The position numbers and the translations under genes were made by a program. A DNA stretch of 64,000 nt from positions 40,663 through 104,662 of the forward strand of contig NZ_QGTD01000019.1 in the NCBI RefSeq assembly GCF_003176895.1. The letters run 5' to 3'. Below the pieces are notes generated by a model. That model was not told where the DNA came from. It was given only the letters and a program-made list of their open reading frames with translations, and made no database searches. Below, piece by piece: positions 18,089 to 26,703 of this stretch; within the stretch, counting starts at the first letter, position 1, and each line of letters begins with the position of its first letter. Source of the stretch: Gracilibacillus dipsosauri (GTDB lineage: Bacteria; Bacillota; Bacilli; Bacillales; Amphibacillaceae).

Positions 18089-18946
18089 ATGCAAGAAAAA
18101 TTACGGCAAATTGGTGATAAATCAGAGGTGAAGGAATTTCGTTCTGTTGCAGGTGGGGATATTAATAATGCCTACTATGTTAAAACAGAGAAAAATAAAT
18201 ATTTCATCAAAACAAACGAGAAGGTTCCGAGTGATTTTTTTCAATTAGAAGCAAAAGGGTTAGAGGCAATTCGCCAGACAAACACGATCAACGTACCAAA
18301 GGTATACCATTATGATATCGCTACAAATAATGAAGAAATTATGCTTATTATGGAATGGATAGCAGGAGATAAAAGACAGGCTAATGGAAACCTTCTAGGT
18401 GAAAACCTTGCTTCTATGCATCTAGCAGAAGCTGGACCACAATATGGACTGGACATACCTACCTTTGTCGGTGATCTAGTCCAAGAAAATAGCTGGTATG
18501 ATAGCTGGGTGGAATATTATCAAAAGCAGCGATTACAAACACAATTAGAGCTTGGAATTCAAAGGGATAGCATGCCACAAATGAGGAGAAGTCGCTTGGA
18601 AACCTTAATTGATAAGCTCGACAACTATATTCCTAAAAGGCCAAAGGTTTCGTTACTTCATGGTGATCTCTGGGGTGGAAATTGGTTAGCTGGACCAAGA
18701 GGAATTCCTTATCTGATCGATCCCTCCATATTGTATGGGGATCACGCCTTTGAGATAGCTTTTACCGAATTATTCGGCGGATTTCCTACAAGTTTTTATC
18801 AAAGCTATCAGGCTATCTTTCCTCTTCCAGATTATTATGAGGATATAAAACCGATCTATCAGCTCTTCTATTTACTAGTTCATTTAAATATATTTGGTGA
18901 AGGCTATGGCGGAGCGGTTGATCGGATTTTAAACCAATATACTTAA
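18089..18946 (+). CDS. Fructosamine kinase family protein
   Basis: 285 residues of the protein-kinase-like aminoglycoside/fructosamine kinase superfamily. I see VAGGDINNAYYVKT (nucleotide loop), IMEWIAGD (hinge), the catalytic LLHGDLWGGNWL (about residues 189-200) and IDPSILYGDHAFEIAF (metal-binding Asp). Related bacterial enzymes phosphorylate ketoamines (fructosamine or ribulosamine) on glycated proteins so the sugar can be removed; substrate here is inferred. Start ATG 18089 after AAAGGGG. Convergent with the acyltransferase gene. Confidence 0.9.
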   Translation: MQEKLRQIGDKSEVKEFRSVAGGDINNAYYVKTEKNKYFIKTNEKVPSDFFQLEAKGLEAIRQTNTINVPKVYHYDIATNNEEIMLIMEWIAGDKRQANGNLLGENLASMHLAEAGPQYGLDIPTFVGDLVQENSWYDSWVEYYQKQRLQTQLELGIQRDSMPQMRRSRLETLIDKLDNYIPKRPKVSLLHGDLWGGNWLAGPRGIPYLIDPSILYGDHAFEIAFTELFGGFPTSFYQSYQAIFPLPDYYEDIKPIYQLFYLLVHLNIFGEGYGGAVDRILNQYT

Positions 18947-18976
18947 GGAAAAGTCGCTTATGACGACTTTTCCTTA
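18945..18976. terminator. Bidirectional terminator
   Basis: AAGGAAAAGTCG / CGACTTTTCCTT with a seven-base loop between two convergent genes. Overlaps the fructosamine kinase stop codon. Confidence 0.88.
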
Positions 18977-20010
18977 TAAGTAGGATAAGCATCTCTCTGT
19001 TCCCTTTTTTTCCATTTGTTTTCTCGATTTTCAAACCATTTTGCTAAAAGGGTGGTCTTTCCTTCTACAATTGGCTGAGTAAAGGTTGCCACCGATTTGG
19101 ATGATAGGAACCATACAATCGCTGCAGCTATTACTGCTAAACCAATCGTATCTAGGTTATGATCTAGCTGTAGTAAACCAGCTTCACGTCCGTATTGAAT
19201 AATGATGCCATGTAATAGATAGACATACATCGTATTTTGCCCTAGATTAGTAAAAGAATAGCGTTGTTTTGGCACTAGTAATAATACGGAAAATACCATG
19301 AAAATGGCTAAAAGATAGAGTCCAAATCGTGCAGCACCACCGTAAAATGGTAGTTCAAGATCTAGATAAGAATGGGAACCAAATAACCAGCCAGTCGGAA
19401 TCTTAGGTTGTAAATAGCTTACTAGAAAGACAACGAATAAGATGGCGACAGATACTATTTGATTCTTTCGGTTTTTCCAAGCAAATAGTCTTTCCTTTGT
19501 TAGCCAATATCCGATAAGGAAAAACGGAAAGAAAACAAACGTACGAGATAAACTAAATGCTTCCCCTATTACTGGTAAATACCCAATCATGATTCCAATA
19601 AGAAAGGCAAGAGGAATACCTATCATAGGAGGTATTTTTTTGAATACAATCAACAACAGGTGCCAGCTAAATAAGCTTAGCAAGAACCATAATCCCCACT
19701 GTGGATCATAAAGACTTGTATCCCAATCGTTTTTACCGATTCCTAAGAAATAGATCGTATACAGAATTTGAAAAATAAAATATGGAACTAAAATTCGCTT
19801 AAATAATTTTATTAAATAACCTTTGTTACTAGCTCCCTTTGCAAAGAAACCACTAATAAGGATAAATACAGGCATATGGAATATATAAATCCATTGATAT
19901 AAAACATTAACTAACTCTATGTTTTCTTTTAATGGTTGGATTAAGTGTCCAAACACGACAAGAAATATGAAAAGGAGCTTTGCATTATCAAAATAAGCTT
20001 CACGTTGCAT
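18958..20010 (-). CDS. Acyltransferase-3 family membrane protein
   Basis: About 350 residues with ten hydrophobic helices. The N-terminal FDNAKLLFIFLVVFGHLI carries the conserved His of the acyltransferase_3 family, and IYIFHMPVFILISGFFA is the second diagnostic segment. Members O-acetylate extracellular sugars or cell-wall polymers; the acceptor is unknown. Start ATG 20010 (MQREAYFDN) after GAGGGAG, rather than the TTG at 20028. The C-terminal tail is strongly basic and hydrophilic. It is a single-gene unit. Confidence 0.88.
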   Translation of the reverse strand: MQREAYFDNAKLLFIFLVVFGHLIQPLKENIELVNVLYQWIYIFHMPVFILISGFFAKGASNKGYLIKLFKRILVPYFIFQILYTIYFLGIGKNDWDTSLYDPQWGLWFLLSLFSWHLLLIVFKKIPPMIGIPLAFLIGIMIGYLPVIGEAFSLSRTFVFFPFFLIGYWLTKERLFAWKNRKNQIVSVAILFVVFLVSYLQPKIPTGWLFGSHSYLDLELPFYGGAARFGLYLLAIFMVFSVLLLVPKQRYSFTNLGQNTMYVYLLHGIIIQYGREAGLLQLDHNLDTIGLAVIAAAIVWFLSSKSVATFTQPIVEGKTTLLAKWFENRENKWKKREQRDAYPTYKEKSS

Positions 20011-20155
20011 ATTCTTCTTCTCCCTCAATAAAACAGTTTACTCTATTCTACCCGCTAAAAAGGAAGTTAAAAAGAAAATAAGTATATTGTTATGATAATG
20101 TAAATCCTAAGTAAAAGGAATGAAACATAACTTTATTTAATTTTAATATTGCTAT

Positions 20156-21388
20156 TTAGAAGCTAATCGCCCATGTACCATTGCGGAATATTGCTTCTGC
20201 CGTTCCATCCTCTGTTATCCCATCGATATTCATGTCCGCAGATCCAATCATAAAATCTTCATGAACAATACTATCGTTCACTCCATGCTGGTCCATTTGT
20301 TGCTCATTCATTTCTGAACCACCTTTTATATTGGTCGGATAAGCCTTTCCAAGGGCAATATGACAGGATGCATTTTCATCAAATAATGTGTTGAAGAAGA
20401 TAATTCCTGCTTGAGATACAGGTGATTCATGCGGGACTAATGCCACTTCTCCCAGTCGTGAGGCACCATCATCGTCTGCCTCCAATAAATGCTTCAATGC
20501 CTCTTTCCCTTTTTCACACTGATAATCGACTACTTTTCCATCTTTAAATGTTAGACTGAAATCTTCAATCAATTGTCCTTGGAAGCTTAGCGGTTTTGTG
20601 CTTGTTACGGTTCCGTTCACACCATATTTATGTGGCATTGTAAAAACTTCCTCTGTCGGAATATTAGGATTAAACACTACTCTATCAGTAGCCGTTGCAG
20701 CACCACCATGCCATATATGGCCTTTTGGTAATTCAATGGTTAGATCTGTTCCTTTTGCCGTAAAGTGTAGCTTTGAATAATTTTTTTCATTTAGATATTC
20801 TCGAGCTTTTTTAAGAATTGCATTATGCTGCTCCCACGCCTTGATTGGATCATTCTTATCCACTCGAGCAATGCGAAAGATTTCATTCCAAAGCTTTTCC
20901 TTTGCTGCTTCTGCTGTATCGTCTGGGAAAATTTTTTGCGCCCACTCTAATGTTGGGTAACCGACAATAGACCAACGAGCTCTGTCATTCATCATATACT
21001 CGCGATATTCCTTCAGTGCGTTGGATCTAGCTTTAGTAACGGCAGCCATTCGTTTACCATCAATATCTTGTAATAAATCGGGATTCTCCCCATAGATGTT
21101 CAACACAGCATAGCCGTCCTTCACCATACTGATCATTGCTTCTTTGCGCCATTCGGGAAATGTTTCTAAAACTTCCATCGGGGCATGTGTCATTTTAAGT
21201 AATGTAAGCTGGTCATCACTCCATTCAGTATGGACATTTTTTGCGCCCATTTCATAGGCTTGTTTAACGACGATCCGCACGAATTCAACAGCTTCGATTG
21301 GTGCTTGGATTAGCAGGCCTTGTCCTTTTTGAAGGTTGACTCCGGTTTGTAATGCTAATTCTGCATATTTTTTCAAAGATTCTTTCAT
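20156..21388 (-). CDS. Aminopeptidase, peptidase family M29 (AmpS type), copy 1
   Basis: 410-residue cytoplasmic metallo-aminopeptidase of the M29 thermophilic family. N-terminal YAELALQTGVNLQKGQGL and the metal-site region FFNTLFDENASCHIALGKAYP, followed by HEDFMIGSADMNIDG, are intact. It is a clear paralogue of the gene at 34755-35996 (same length, same motifs throughout). Start ATG 21388 after AAGGAGG. It forms its own transcript; a MITE-like element lies in the gap to tcyP. Confidence 0.93.
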   Translation of the reverse strand: MKESLKKYAELALQTGVNLQKGQGLLIQAPIEAVEFVRIVVKQAYEMGAKNVHTEWSDDQLTLLKMTHAPMEVLETFPEWRKEAMISMVKDGYAVLNIYGENPDLLQDIDGKRMAAVTKARSNALKEYREYMMNDRARWSIVGYPTLEWAQKIFPDDTAEAAKEKLWNEIFRIARVDKNDPIKAWEQHNAILKKAREYLNEKNYSKLHFTAKGTDLTIELPKGHIWHGGAATATDRVVFNPNIPTEEVFTMPHKYGVNGTVTSTKPLSFQGQLIEDFSLTFKDGKVVDYQCEKGKEALKHLLEADDDGASRLGEVALVPHESPVSQAGIIFFNTLFDENASCHIALGKAYPTNIKGGSEMNEQQMDQHGVNDSIVHEDFMIGSADMNIDGITEDGTAEAIFRNGTWAISF

Positions 21389-21458
21389 CGATCATTCCTC
21401 CTTCATTTAACTATATTATGGCAAAGAACAGGCAATTCTGCCAACATCATGCATATTC

Positions 21459-21565
21459 ACGTTAGGAAAGTTCGCATTCGCTCGTCTTTTAGCGGATGTG
21501 TTAGCTTTTCTTATAGCTTGGACTTAAAAATCTCTGCTTCGTCGCTTTACTTCCTTTCCTAACGT
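21459..21565. repeat. Dispersed MITE-like element, TTAGGAAA family, copy 2
   Basis: 107 bp with perfect 11-base inverted ends ACGTTAGGAAA and TTTCCTAACGT, the cleanest copy. The interior has CGCATTCGCT...AGCGGATG able to form a hairpin and TTTTCTTATAGCTTGGACTT. The right end touches the T-run of the tcyP terminator (minus strand). Confidence 0.88.
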
Positions 21566-21609
21566 ACAAAAAAACAAGTGGAGAGTTATCTCCACTTGTT
21601 TTTTTTTAG
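21566..21609 (-). terminator. tcyP terminator
   Basis: AACAAGTGGAGA / TCTCCACTTGTT with a four-base loop and long A and T runs on the two sides; on the minus strand it ends tcyP and the T-run meets the MITE-like element. Confidence 0.9.
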
Positions 21610-23000
21610 ATAGCTATATCTTTATTAACCGAATCTTTATCATTGTAATTTTTAATATTTAATTTTTTCATAATACGGGAAGTAAGTGTCCCTGATAGAA
21701 TGGAATCATTAACATTCAGTGCAGTTCGACCCATATCAATAAGTGGCTCCACTGTAATTAATAAACCAGCTAAGGCAACGGGTAAATTCATGGATGATAG
21801 CACAATTAATGCTGCAAAGGTTGCTCCACCACCGACTCCAGCAACACCAAAGGAACTAATTCCAATGATTAGAACAAGCTGCAAGAGGAAGGATGGTGAC
21901 AATGGATCAATACCTTGCGTTGGAGCAATCATAACAGCTAACATTGCTGGATAGATTCCTGCACATCCATTTTGACCAATTGTCGCACCGAATGATGCCG
22001 ACATATTGGCAATACCGCTGTGTACACCTAAGTTTTCCTTTTGGACTTGAATCGTTAAAGGAATAGTACCAGCACTTGATCTTGATGTAAAGGCAAAGCT
22101 TAATACTGGTAATACCTTGCGTGTATAAGTCAACGGGTTTAATCCAAAAATGGCGAGAAGTATGAGATGTATAATAAACATGCTAATTAACGCCACATAG
22201 GAAGCTGCAACAAATTTTCCTAATTCAATAATTCCGGCTATATCTGTTTGTGCTACTGTATTTGCCATTAATCCTAAAATACCATATGGAGTCAAACGTA
22301 GGATAATCTTCACAATTCGCATGACGACCGCATAAAGGGCATTGATTATCTCCACAAATTTTTCAGCTTGTTCAGGTTGTTTTCTACGAACCCCGAGTAC
22401 AGCAATCCCTACTATAATGGAAAAGATGACAACAGCAATCGTAGAGGTTGCACGTTGACCAGTCATATCCAAAAATGGATTGGATGGAATAAATTCAAGG
22501 ATTTTCTGTGGTGTAGACATTCCCTCTATTGATCCTAATCGTTCCTCTAAATCTAAACCTCGCTGTTCTTCGGCTTGCCCCATATCAATTTGGTCTGCAC
22601 TCAAGTCAAAAATGGTTGCACTTGTTACACCAACAGTTGCGGCAATCATAGCCGTTGTGACAAGAATACCAATAATCCATGCTGACATCTTACCTAGATC
22701 TTTTGATTTTTCTAAATTAATGATGGATTGAATAATTGAAACTAATATTAATGGAATAACAATCATCATTAATAATCTTACATATCCTCTACCTAATATA
22801 TTGTACCAATCTGTTGTTACACTCACTATATTCGAATCTGTTGAATATACAATTTGTAATAATGCACCTAGTAAAATACCTAATCCTAAACCTGCAAACA
22901 CACGCTTACTAAATGATAGATGTTTTTTTTGCATAAAGAAAAGAATTCCTATAAATAAAAACATAATAGCGATATTCACTAGTATCCAAATCGTCTCCAT
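21606..23000 (-). CDS. tcyP: Sodium/L-cystine symporter TcyP
   Basis: 464-residue member of the dicarboxylate/amino acid:cation symporter (DAACS) family. About eight to ten membrane helices; diagnostic segments LLMMIVIPLILVSIIQSI, AFTSRSSAGTIPLTIQ (serine-rich substrate loop) and VGGGATFAALIVLSSMNLPV near the C-terminus. Closest remembered match is B. subtilis TcyP, a cystine importer. Start ATG 23000 after TAAGGAGGGG. It supplies cystine for sulfur metabolism; whether CymR controls it cannot be judged from the sequence. Confidence 0.93.
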   Translation of the reverse strand: METIWILVNIAIMFLFIGILFFMQKKHLSFSKRVFAGLGLGILLGALLQIVYSTDSNIVSVTTDWYNILGRGYVRLLMMIVIPLILVSIIQSIINLEKSKDLGKMSAWIIGILVTTAMIAATVGVTSATIFDLSADQIDMGQAEEQRGLDLEERLGSIEGMSTPQKILEFIPSNPFLDMTGQRATSTIAVVIFSIIVGIAVLGVRRKQPEQAEKFVEIINALYAVVMRIVKIILRLTPYGILGLMANTVAQTDIAGIIELGKFVAASYVALISMFIIHLILLAIFGLNPLTYTRKVLPVLSFAFTSRSSAGTIPLTIQVQKENLGVHSGIANMSASFGATIGQNGCAGIYPAMLAVMIAPTQGIDPLSPSFLLQLVLIIGISSFGVAGVGGGATFAALIVLSSMNLPVALAGLLITVEPLIDMGRTALNVNDSILSGTLTSRIMKKLNIKNYNDKDSVNKDIAI

Positions 23001-23103
23001 TTTACCCCTCCTTAATATTATAAATCCGATAAAAATACTTTGATTATATTACTCTGCTTTGACTCATTTGTCAATGGTTCTGCTTCTTTAAAATAATTCT
23101 TCG

Positions 23104-23131
23104 CTGAAAAGCTATCCTATTGATAGCTTTT
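23104..23131 (-). terminator. Hairpin at the 3' end of the OsmC gene
   Basis: GAAAAGCTATC / GATAGCTTTTC perfect 11-base stem with a five-base loop overlapping the stop; only a short T-run, so a moderate terminator. Confidence 0.6.
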
Positions 23132-23567
23132 CTTCTAATGCTATTTCTACATTTCCCTTTATTGCTCGTGATATCATACAAGATGATTCAGCCTGATAAA
23201 TTATTTTTTCCAATTGATTGAATTGCTTTTCTGTGGCATTCTCTTGTAGTTTTACGACAGGCTTATGTGTTATTTTAATATATGTAAAAACACCATTTGT
23301 GACATCTACTTCTCCGACTGAACTAAGAGAAATATGCTTTAATGGTAATTGTGCCCGTTCAATCATTGCTGCAACTGTAATTAAATAACAAGTCGCGGCA
23401 GCTCCTAACAGCATTTCGTCTGGGTTTGTTCCTATTCCAGGGCCATCCATTTCAGGTGGAATTGAAATTTCTGTTTTTAGATTACCTGCCTTAATTTCTC
23501 CAACTTCATTCCTTCCACCTGGCCATGTTGCTTCTAATGTAAATTCATGAATTGCCACTTTTCTCAT
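23112..23567 (-). CDS. OsmC/Ohr family protein
   Basis: 151 residues. The two redox cysteines of the OsmC/Ohr family are in AAATCYLITVAAMIE (Cys 60) and AESSCMISRAIKG (about residue 127). Family members reduce organic or fatty-acid hydroperoxides using a Cys pair. The N-terminal WPGGRNEVGEIKAGN and the ISIPPEMDGPGIGTNPDEML loop are more like the SACOL1771-type subgroup than Ohr proper. Start ATG 23567. Single-gene unit between tcyP and pgcA. Confidence 0.85.
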   Translation of the reverse strand: MRKVAIHEFTLEATWPGGRNEVGEIKAGNLKTEISIPPEMDGPGIGTNPDEMLLGAAATCYLITVAAMIERAQLPLKHISLSSVGEVDVTNGVFTYIKITHKPVVKLQENATEKQFNQLEKIIYQAESSCMISRAIKGNVEIALEEKLSIG

Positions 23568-23670
23568 CCTTTCTTACCTATATCTTTTTTTCTTTCTACG
23601 TGTTCCATGTTTATAGTGTAGAAAAAATGAATCACTTTGAAAAACTATTTGTTTGAATGGAACGGAAAGA

Positions 23671-23700
23671 AACCCCTTATCACTGTGATAAAGGGTTCTT
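23671..23700 (-). terminator. pgcA hairpin terminator
   Basis: AACCCCTTATCAC / GTGATAAAGGGTT near-perfect stem with almost no loop, directly past pgcA on the minus strand; T-run poor. Confidence 0.55.
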
Positions 23701-23707
23701 CTAGCAT

Positions 23708-25432
23708 TTATTTATCCTTCAATATTTGATCCATTCTTTGTTCGACCTCTGCTTGGATATGGTCTAGCAATGTTTGACTACTTTCTTTACTTGTTGTTTT
23801 TACACCAAAATAGCTTTTTATTTTTGGTTCTGTTCCCGAGGGTCTGAAGCAAACCCAAACATCATTTTCTAAGATGAATTTCATGACATTTTCTTTCGGA
23901 AGTGCGATTTCCTCTGAAGAGTTATCTGCAGGAACAGTACGCAGACTAGTTTCATAGTCTTCAATGGCGACAACGCGTAATCCTCCTAATGTTTCAAATG
24001 GATGGTTACGAATGTCCTGCATGATTTTCGCAATTTGCTCTGCTCCATCTTTTCCTTTTAGCGTAAGAGATTTCATGCCTTCTAAATAAAAACCGTGTTC
24101 TTTATATAATATATCTAAAGCTTCTAACAAAGTCTTATCCTGTTTCTTCCAATAGTTTGCTAATTTACTAGCTGCTACTGCTGCCTGGACTGCATCTTTA
24201 TCTCGTACAAAGTCTCCAATTAGATAGCCGTAGCTTTCCTCGTAACCGAACAAAAATTTATCATTCGTAGATTCGAATTGTTTTATTTTTTCCCCAATAA
24301 ATTTAAATCCTGTTAGGGTATCTATAGTATCAACACCATAATGTGTAGCAACAGCTTTCCCCATTTCTGTTGTGACAATGGTTTTCACTAGTTTTCCATT
24401 TTCTCGTTCTATTTCATCTGTATGGGAAAGAGTGTAATCTAATAATAATGTTCCAAGCTGGTTGCCTGATAATACTTGATACGAACCATTTCCATCCTTC
24501 ACTGCAATTCCTAGCCTATCTGCATCAGGATCTGTACCAATTAAAATATCGGCATTAACCTTTTTACCAAGGTCTATCGCCATTTCAAATGCTTGATGTT
24601 CTTCTGGGTTCGGTGAGGAGACAGTGGAAAACTCTGGGTCAGGCTTTGCTTGCTCTTCTACAACATGGACATTCGTAAAACCGATCTGATCTAACCCTTT
24701 CATCACAAGATTATAAGCAGTTCCATGAAGTGGTGTAAAGACGATCGTCAGATTATTTTCACTATTTTCCTGTTTTTGAATAGTTTTTAATTGGGCAAGA
24801 TAAGCAGTATCCACTTCCTCGCCTACCCATTGAAGTAGTCCATTTTCTTCTAATTTCTTCTGGTCCTCTGCATTTACTTTTAATTCGTCTTGGACTTGAT
24901 TTACTTTCTCAATAATTGCTGCTGCTTCTTTAAGCGGGACTTGGCCACCATCCTCATTGTAAACTTTAAAACCATTATACTCAGGTGGGTTGTGACTCGC
25001 CGTTATCATGATCCCAGCAGCTGCTTTTAAATGACGGACAGCAAAGGAAAGGAGTGGGGTCGGTCTTAATGATTCAAACACATAGGCGCGAATACCATGT
25101 GCACCTAAAACACGTGCCGCTTCGATTGCAAATGCTTGTGACATATAACGAGAATCATAAGCAATAGCTACGCCCTTGCCTTTGGCATCTACTACATTTT
25201 CCTCTAAATAAAGGGATAAGCCTTCCACTGCTTTACGTACTGTATATACATTCATTCGATTTGTTCCAGGACCTAGAATTCCTCGCATTCCACCAGTCCC
25301 AAAGGTTAAGTCTTTATAAAAAGAGTCTTCAAGCTCTCGTTCATCCTCTGCGATATTAATTAACCTCTCCAGTAAATGCTTATCTAATGTTGCATATGAT
25401 TTCCACTTTTGCCATTTTTCCTTCCAAGACAT
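23708..25432 (-). CDS. pgcA: Alpha-phosphoglucomutase
   Basis: Interconverts glucose 1- and 6-phosphate for UDP-glucose, cell-wall and glycolipid synthesis. 574 residues, phosphohexomutase family. I see the phosphoserine loop MITASHNPPEYNGFKVYN (Ser at about 146), metal-binding GTDPDADRLGI, sugar-binding FGYEESYGYLIGDFV and phosphate-binding CFRPSGTEPKIKSY. Start ATG 25432 after AAGGGGG. Divergent from the AI-2E-type transporter gene. Confidence 0.95.
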   Translation of the reverse strand: MSWKEKWQKWKSYATLDKHLLERLINIAEDERELEDSFYKDLTFGTGGMRGILGPGTNRMNVYTVRKAVEGLSLYLEENVVDAKGKGVAIAYDSRYMSQAFAIEAARVLGAHGIRAYVFESLRPTPLLSFAVRHLKAAAGIMITASHNPPEYNGFKVYNEDGGQVPLKEAAAIIEKVNQVQDELKVNAEDQKKLEENGLLQWVGEEVDTAYLAQLKTIQKQENSENNLTIVFTPLHGTAYNLVMKGLDQIGFTNVHVVEEQAKPDPEFSTVSSPNPEEHQAFEMAIDLGKKVNADILIGTDPDADRLGIAVKDGNGSYQVLSGNQLGTLLLDYTLSHTDEIERENGKLVKTIVTTEMGKAVATHYGVDTIDTLTGFKFIGEKIKQFESTNDKFLFGYEESYGYLIGDFVRDKDAVQAAVAASKLANYWKKQDKTLLEALDILYKEHGFYLEGMKSLTLKGKDGAEQIAKIMQDIRNHPFETLGGLRVVAIEDYETSLRTVPADNSSEEIALPKENVMKFILENDVWVCFRPSGTEPKIKSYFGVKTTSKESSQTLLDHIQAEVEQRMDQILKDK

Positions 25433-25563
25433 TAGAAATCCCCCTTATTATGTAAATGTTTTATCTCACTTAATATATTAGCATAATCATACTTTTCCAC
25501 CTACTAAAATCCAATGAATATGGTAGAATGTAAATATCTATGAAATGGAAAAGGTTGTGAACA

Positions 25564-26649
25564 TTGTTGTTTGAAAAAAAGAGTATACGAATGCTTATTA
25601 CGACCATTTTAATTTTTACGTTAATTTATTTAGTTTATTTAACAAGGTTTATTTTTCAGCCTGTTGGCGCTTATTTTACTGCTATAGCTGTTCCAATTAT
25701 CGGCGCTGGAATGATCTTTTATATTACGAATCCTATCGTTAATTGGCTAGAAAAAAAGAAGATACCTAGAGTTATTGGCACATTTATTGTATTTCTGCTT
25801 ATTGTCCTATTCATTACGGTCGTCATTCAATTTATTGCACCTGTTGTACAGAAGCAATTTACTAATTTTGTTGACGGTATACCTAAGATGGTAGATAGTG
25901 CACAAGATTTAATCGATATGTGGCAAAACAATCAAAATATTATTCCACCACAGTTTGAAAATGCGATTCAAAATATTACGGATAATTTGGGTACCTATGC
26001 AGAAAAAATTACGGCAGGTCTGTTCAGTGTGATTGGCCAAGTATTTAACTTTGTTTTTTCCTTTTTCTTAATTCCATTCTTCCTATTCTTTATGCTGAAG
26101 GATGGTCATCGCTTTGTACCATTTGTAAAACAATTTTTAAGTCCAAAAAAGGCGAAAAGCTTTCAACAGTTAGCAAATAATATTAACCATACACTCGCAT
26201 CCTTTATTCAAGGTCAATTTATTGTAAGTGTATGTGTCGGATTCATGCTTTACATTGGTTATATCATTATTGATTTAGACTACTCCTTGTCTTTAGCATT
26301 ATTTGGTTTAGTAATGAACTTCATTCCATTTTTAGGCCCCTTTCTGTCCGCAATACCTGCAATTATCGTTGGTTTCTTTCAGGAGCCTATGCTAGCCGTT
26401 TGGGCAACAGTAGTGATGGTGGTGGCTCAGCAAATAGAAAGTAATTTTATTTCACCAAATGTGATGGGACGAGCATTATCCCTCCACCCACTCACTGTCA
26501 TTACCTTAATCCTAGCAGCAGGCGGAATTGGTGGTTTTCTAGGATTACTATTCATTATTCCCGCTTATGCAGTGGTGAAAACTATTATTTCTCATTTTTA
26601 TTTGGAATGGAAAAAAAAACAATCAGAGACAGATCCCAATTTACTTTAA
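25564..26649 (+). CDS. AI-2E family transporter
   Basis: 361 residues; paired hydrophobic helices near the N-terminus (13-30, 35-56), one near 62-90, a soluble stretch about 95-145 with VDSAQDLIDMWQNN, and several helices to the end with the family phrases FFLFFMLKDG and NFIPFLGPFLSAIPAI. The family (TqsA/YdbI/YrrI-like) exports small molecules, and some members act as sodium(lithium)/proton antiporters. Initiates at TTG 25564 or the adjacent TTG 25567 after AAAAGGTTGTGA; no ATG fits better. Substrate unknown. Confidence 0.88.
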   Translation: MLFEKKSIRMLITTILIFTLIYLVYLTRFIFQPVGAYFTAIAVPIIGAGMIFYITNPIVNWLEKKKIPRVIGTFIVFLLIVLFITVVIQFIAPVVQKQFTNFVDGIPKMVDSAQDLIDMWQNNQNIIPPQFENAIQNITDNLGTYAEKITAGLFSVIGQVFNFVFSFFLIPFFLFFMLKDGHRFVPFVKQFLSPKKAKSFQQLANNINHTLASFIQGQFIVSVCVGFMLYIGYIIIDLDYSLSLALFGLVMNFIPFLGPFLSAIPAIIVGFFQEPMLAVWATVVMVVAQQIESNFISPNVMGRALSLHPLTVITLILAAGGIGGFLGLLFIIPAYAVVKTIISHFYLEWKKKQSETDPNLL

Positions 26650-26656
26650 CTTACGT

Positions 26657-26698
26657 ACAAAAAAAGAGTCCTGGACTATGCCAAGACTCTTTTTTGTA
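26657..26698. terminator. Bidirectional terminator between convergent genes
   Basis: AAAAAAGAGTC / GACTCTTTTTT with an inner TGG/CCA extension. On the minus strand its T-run is followed by GTACGTAAG, similar to the start of the TTAGGAAA element family. Confidence 0.9.
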
Positions 26699-26703
26699 TA
26701 GGC

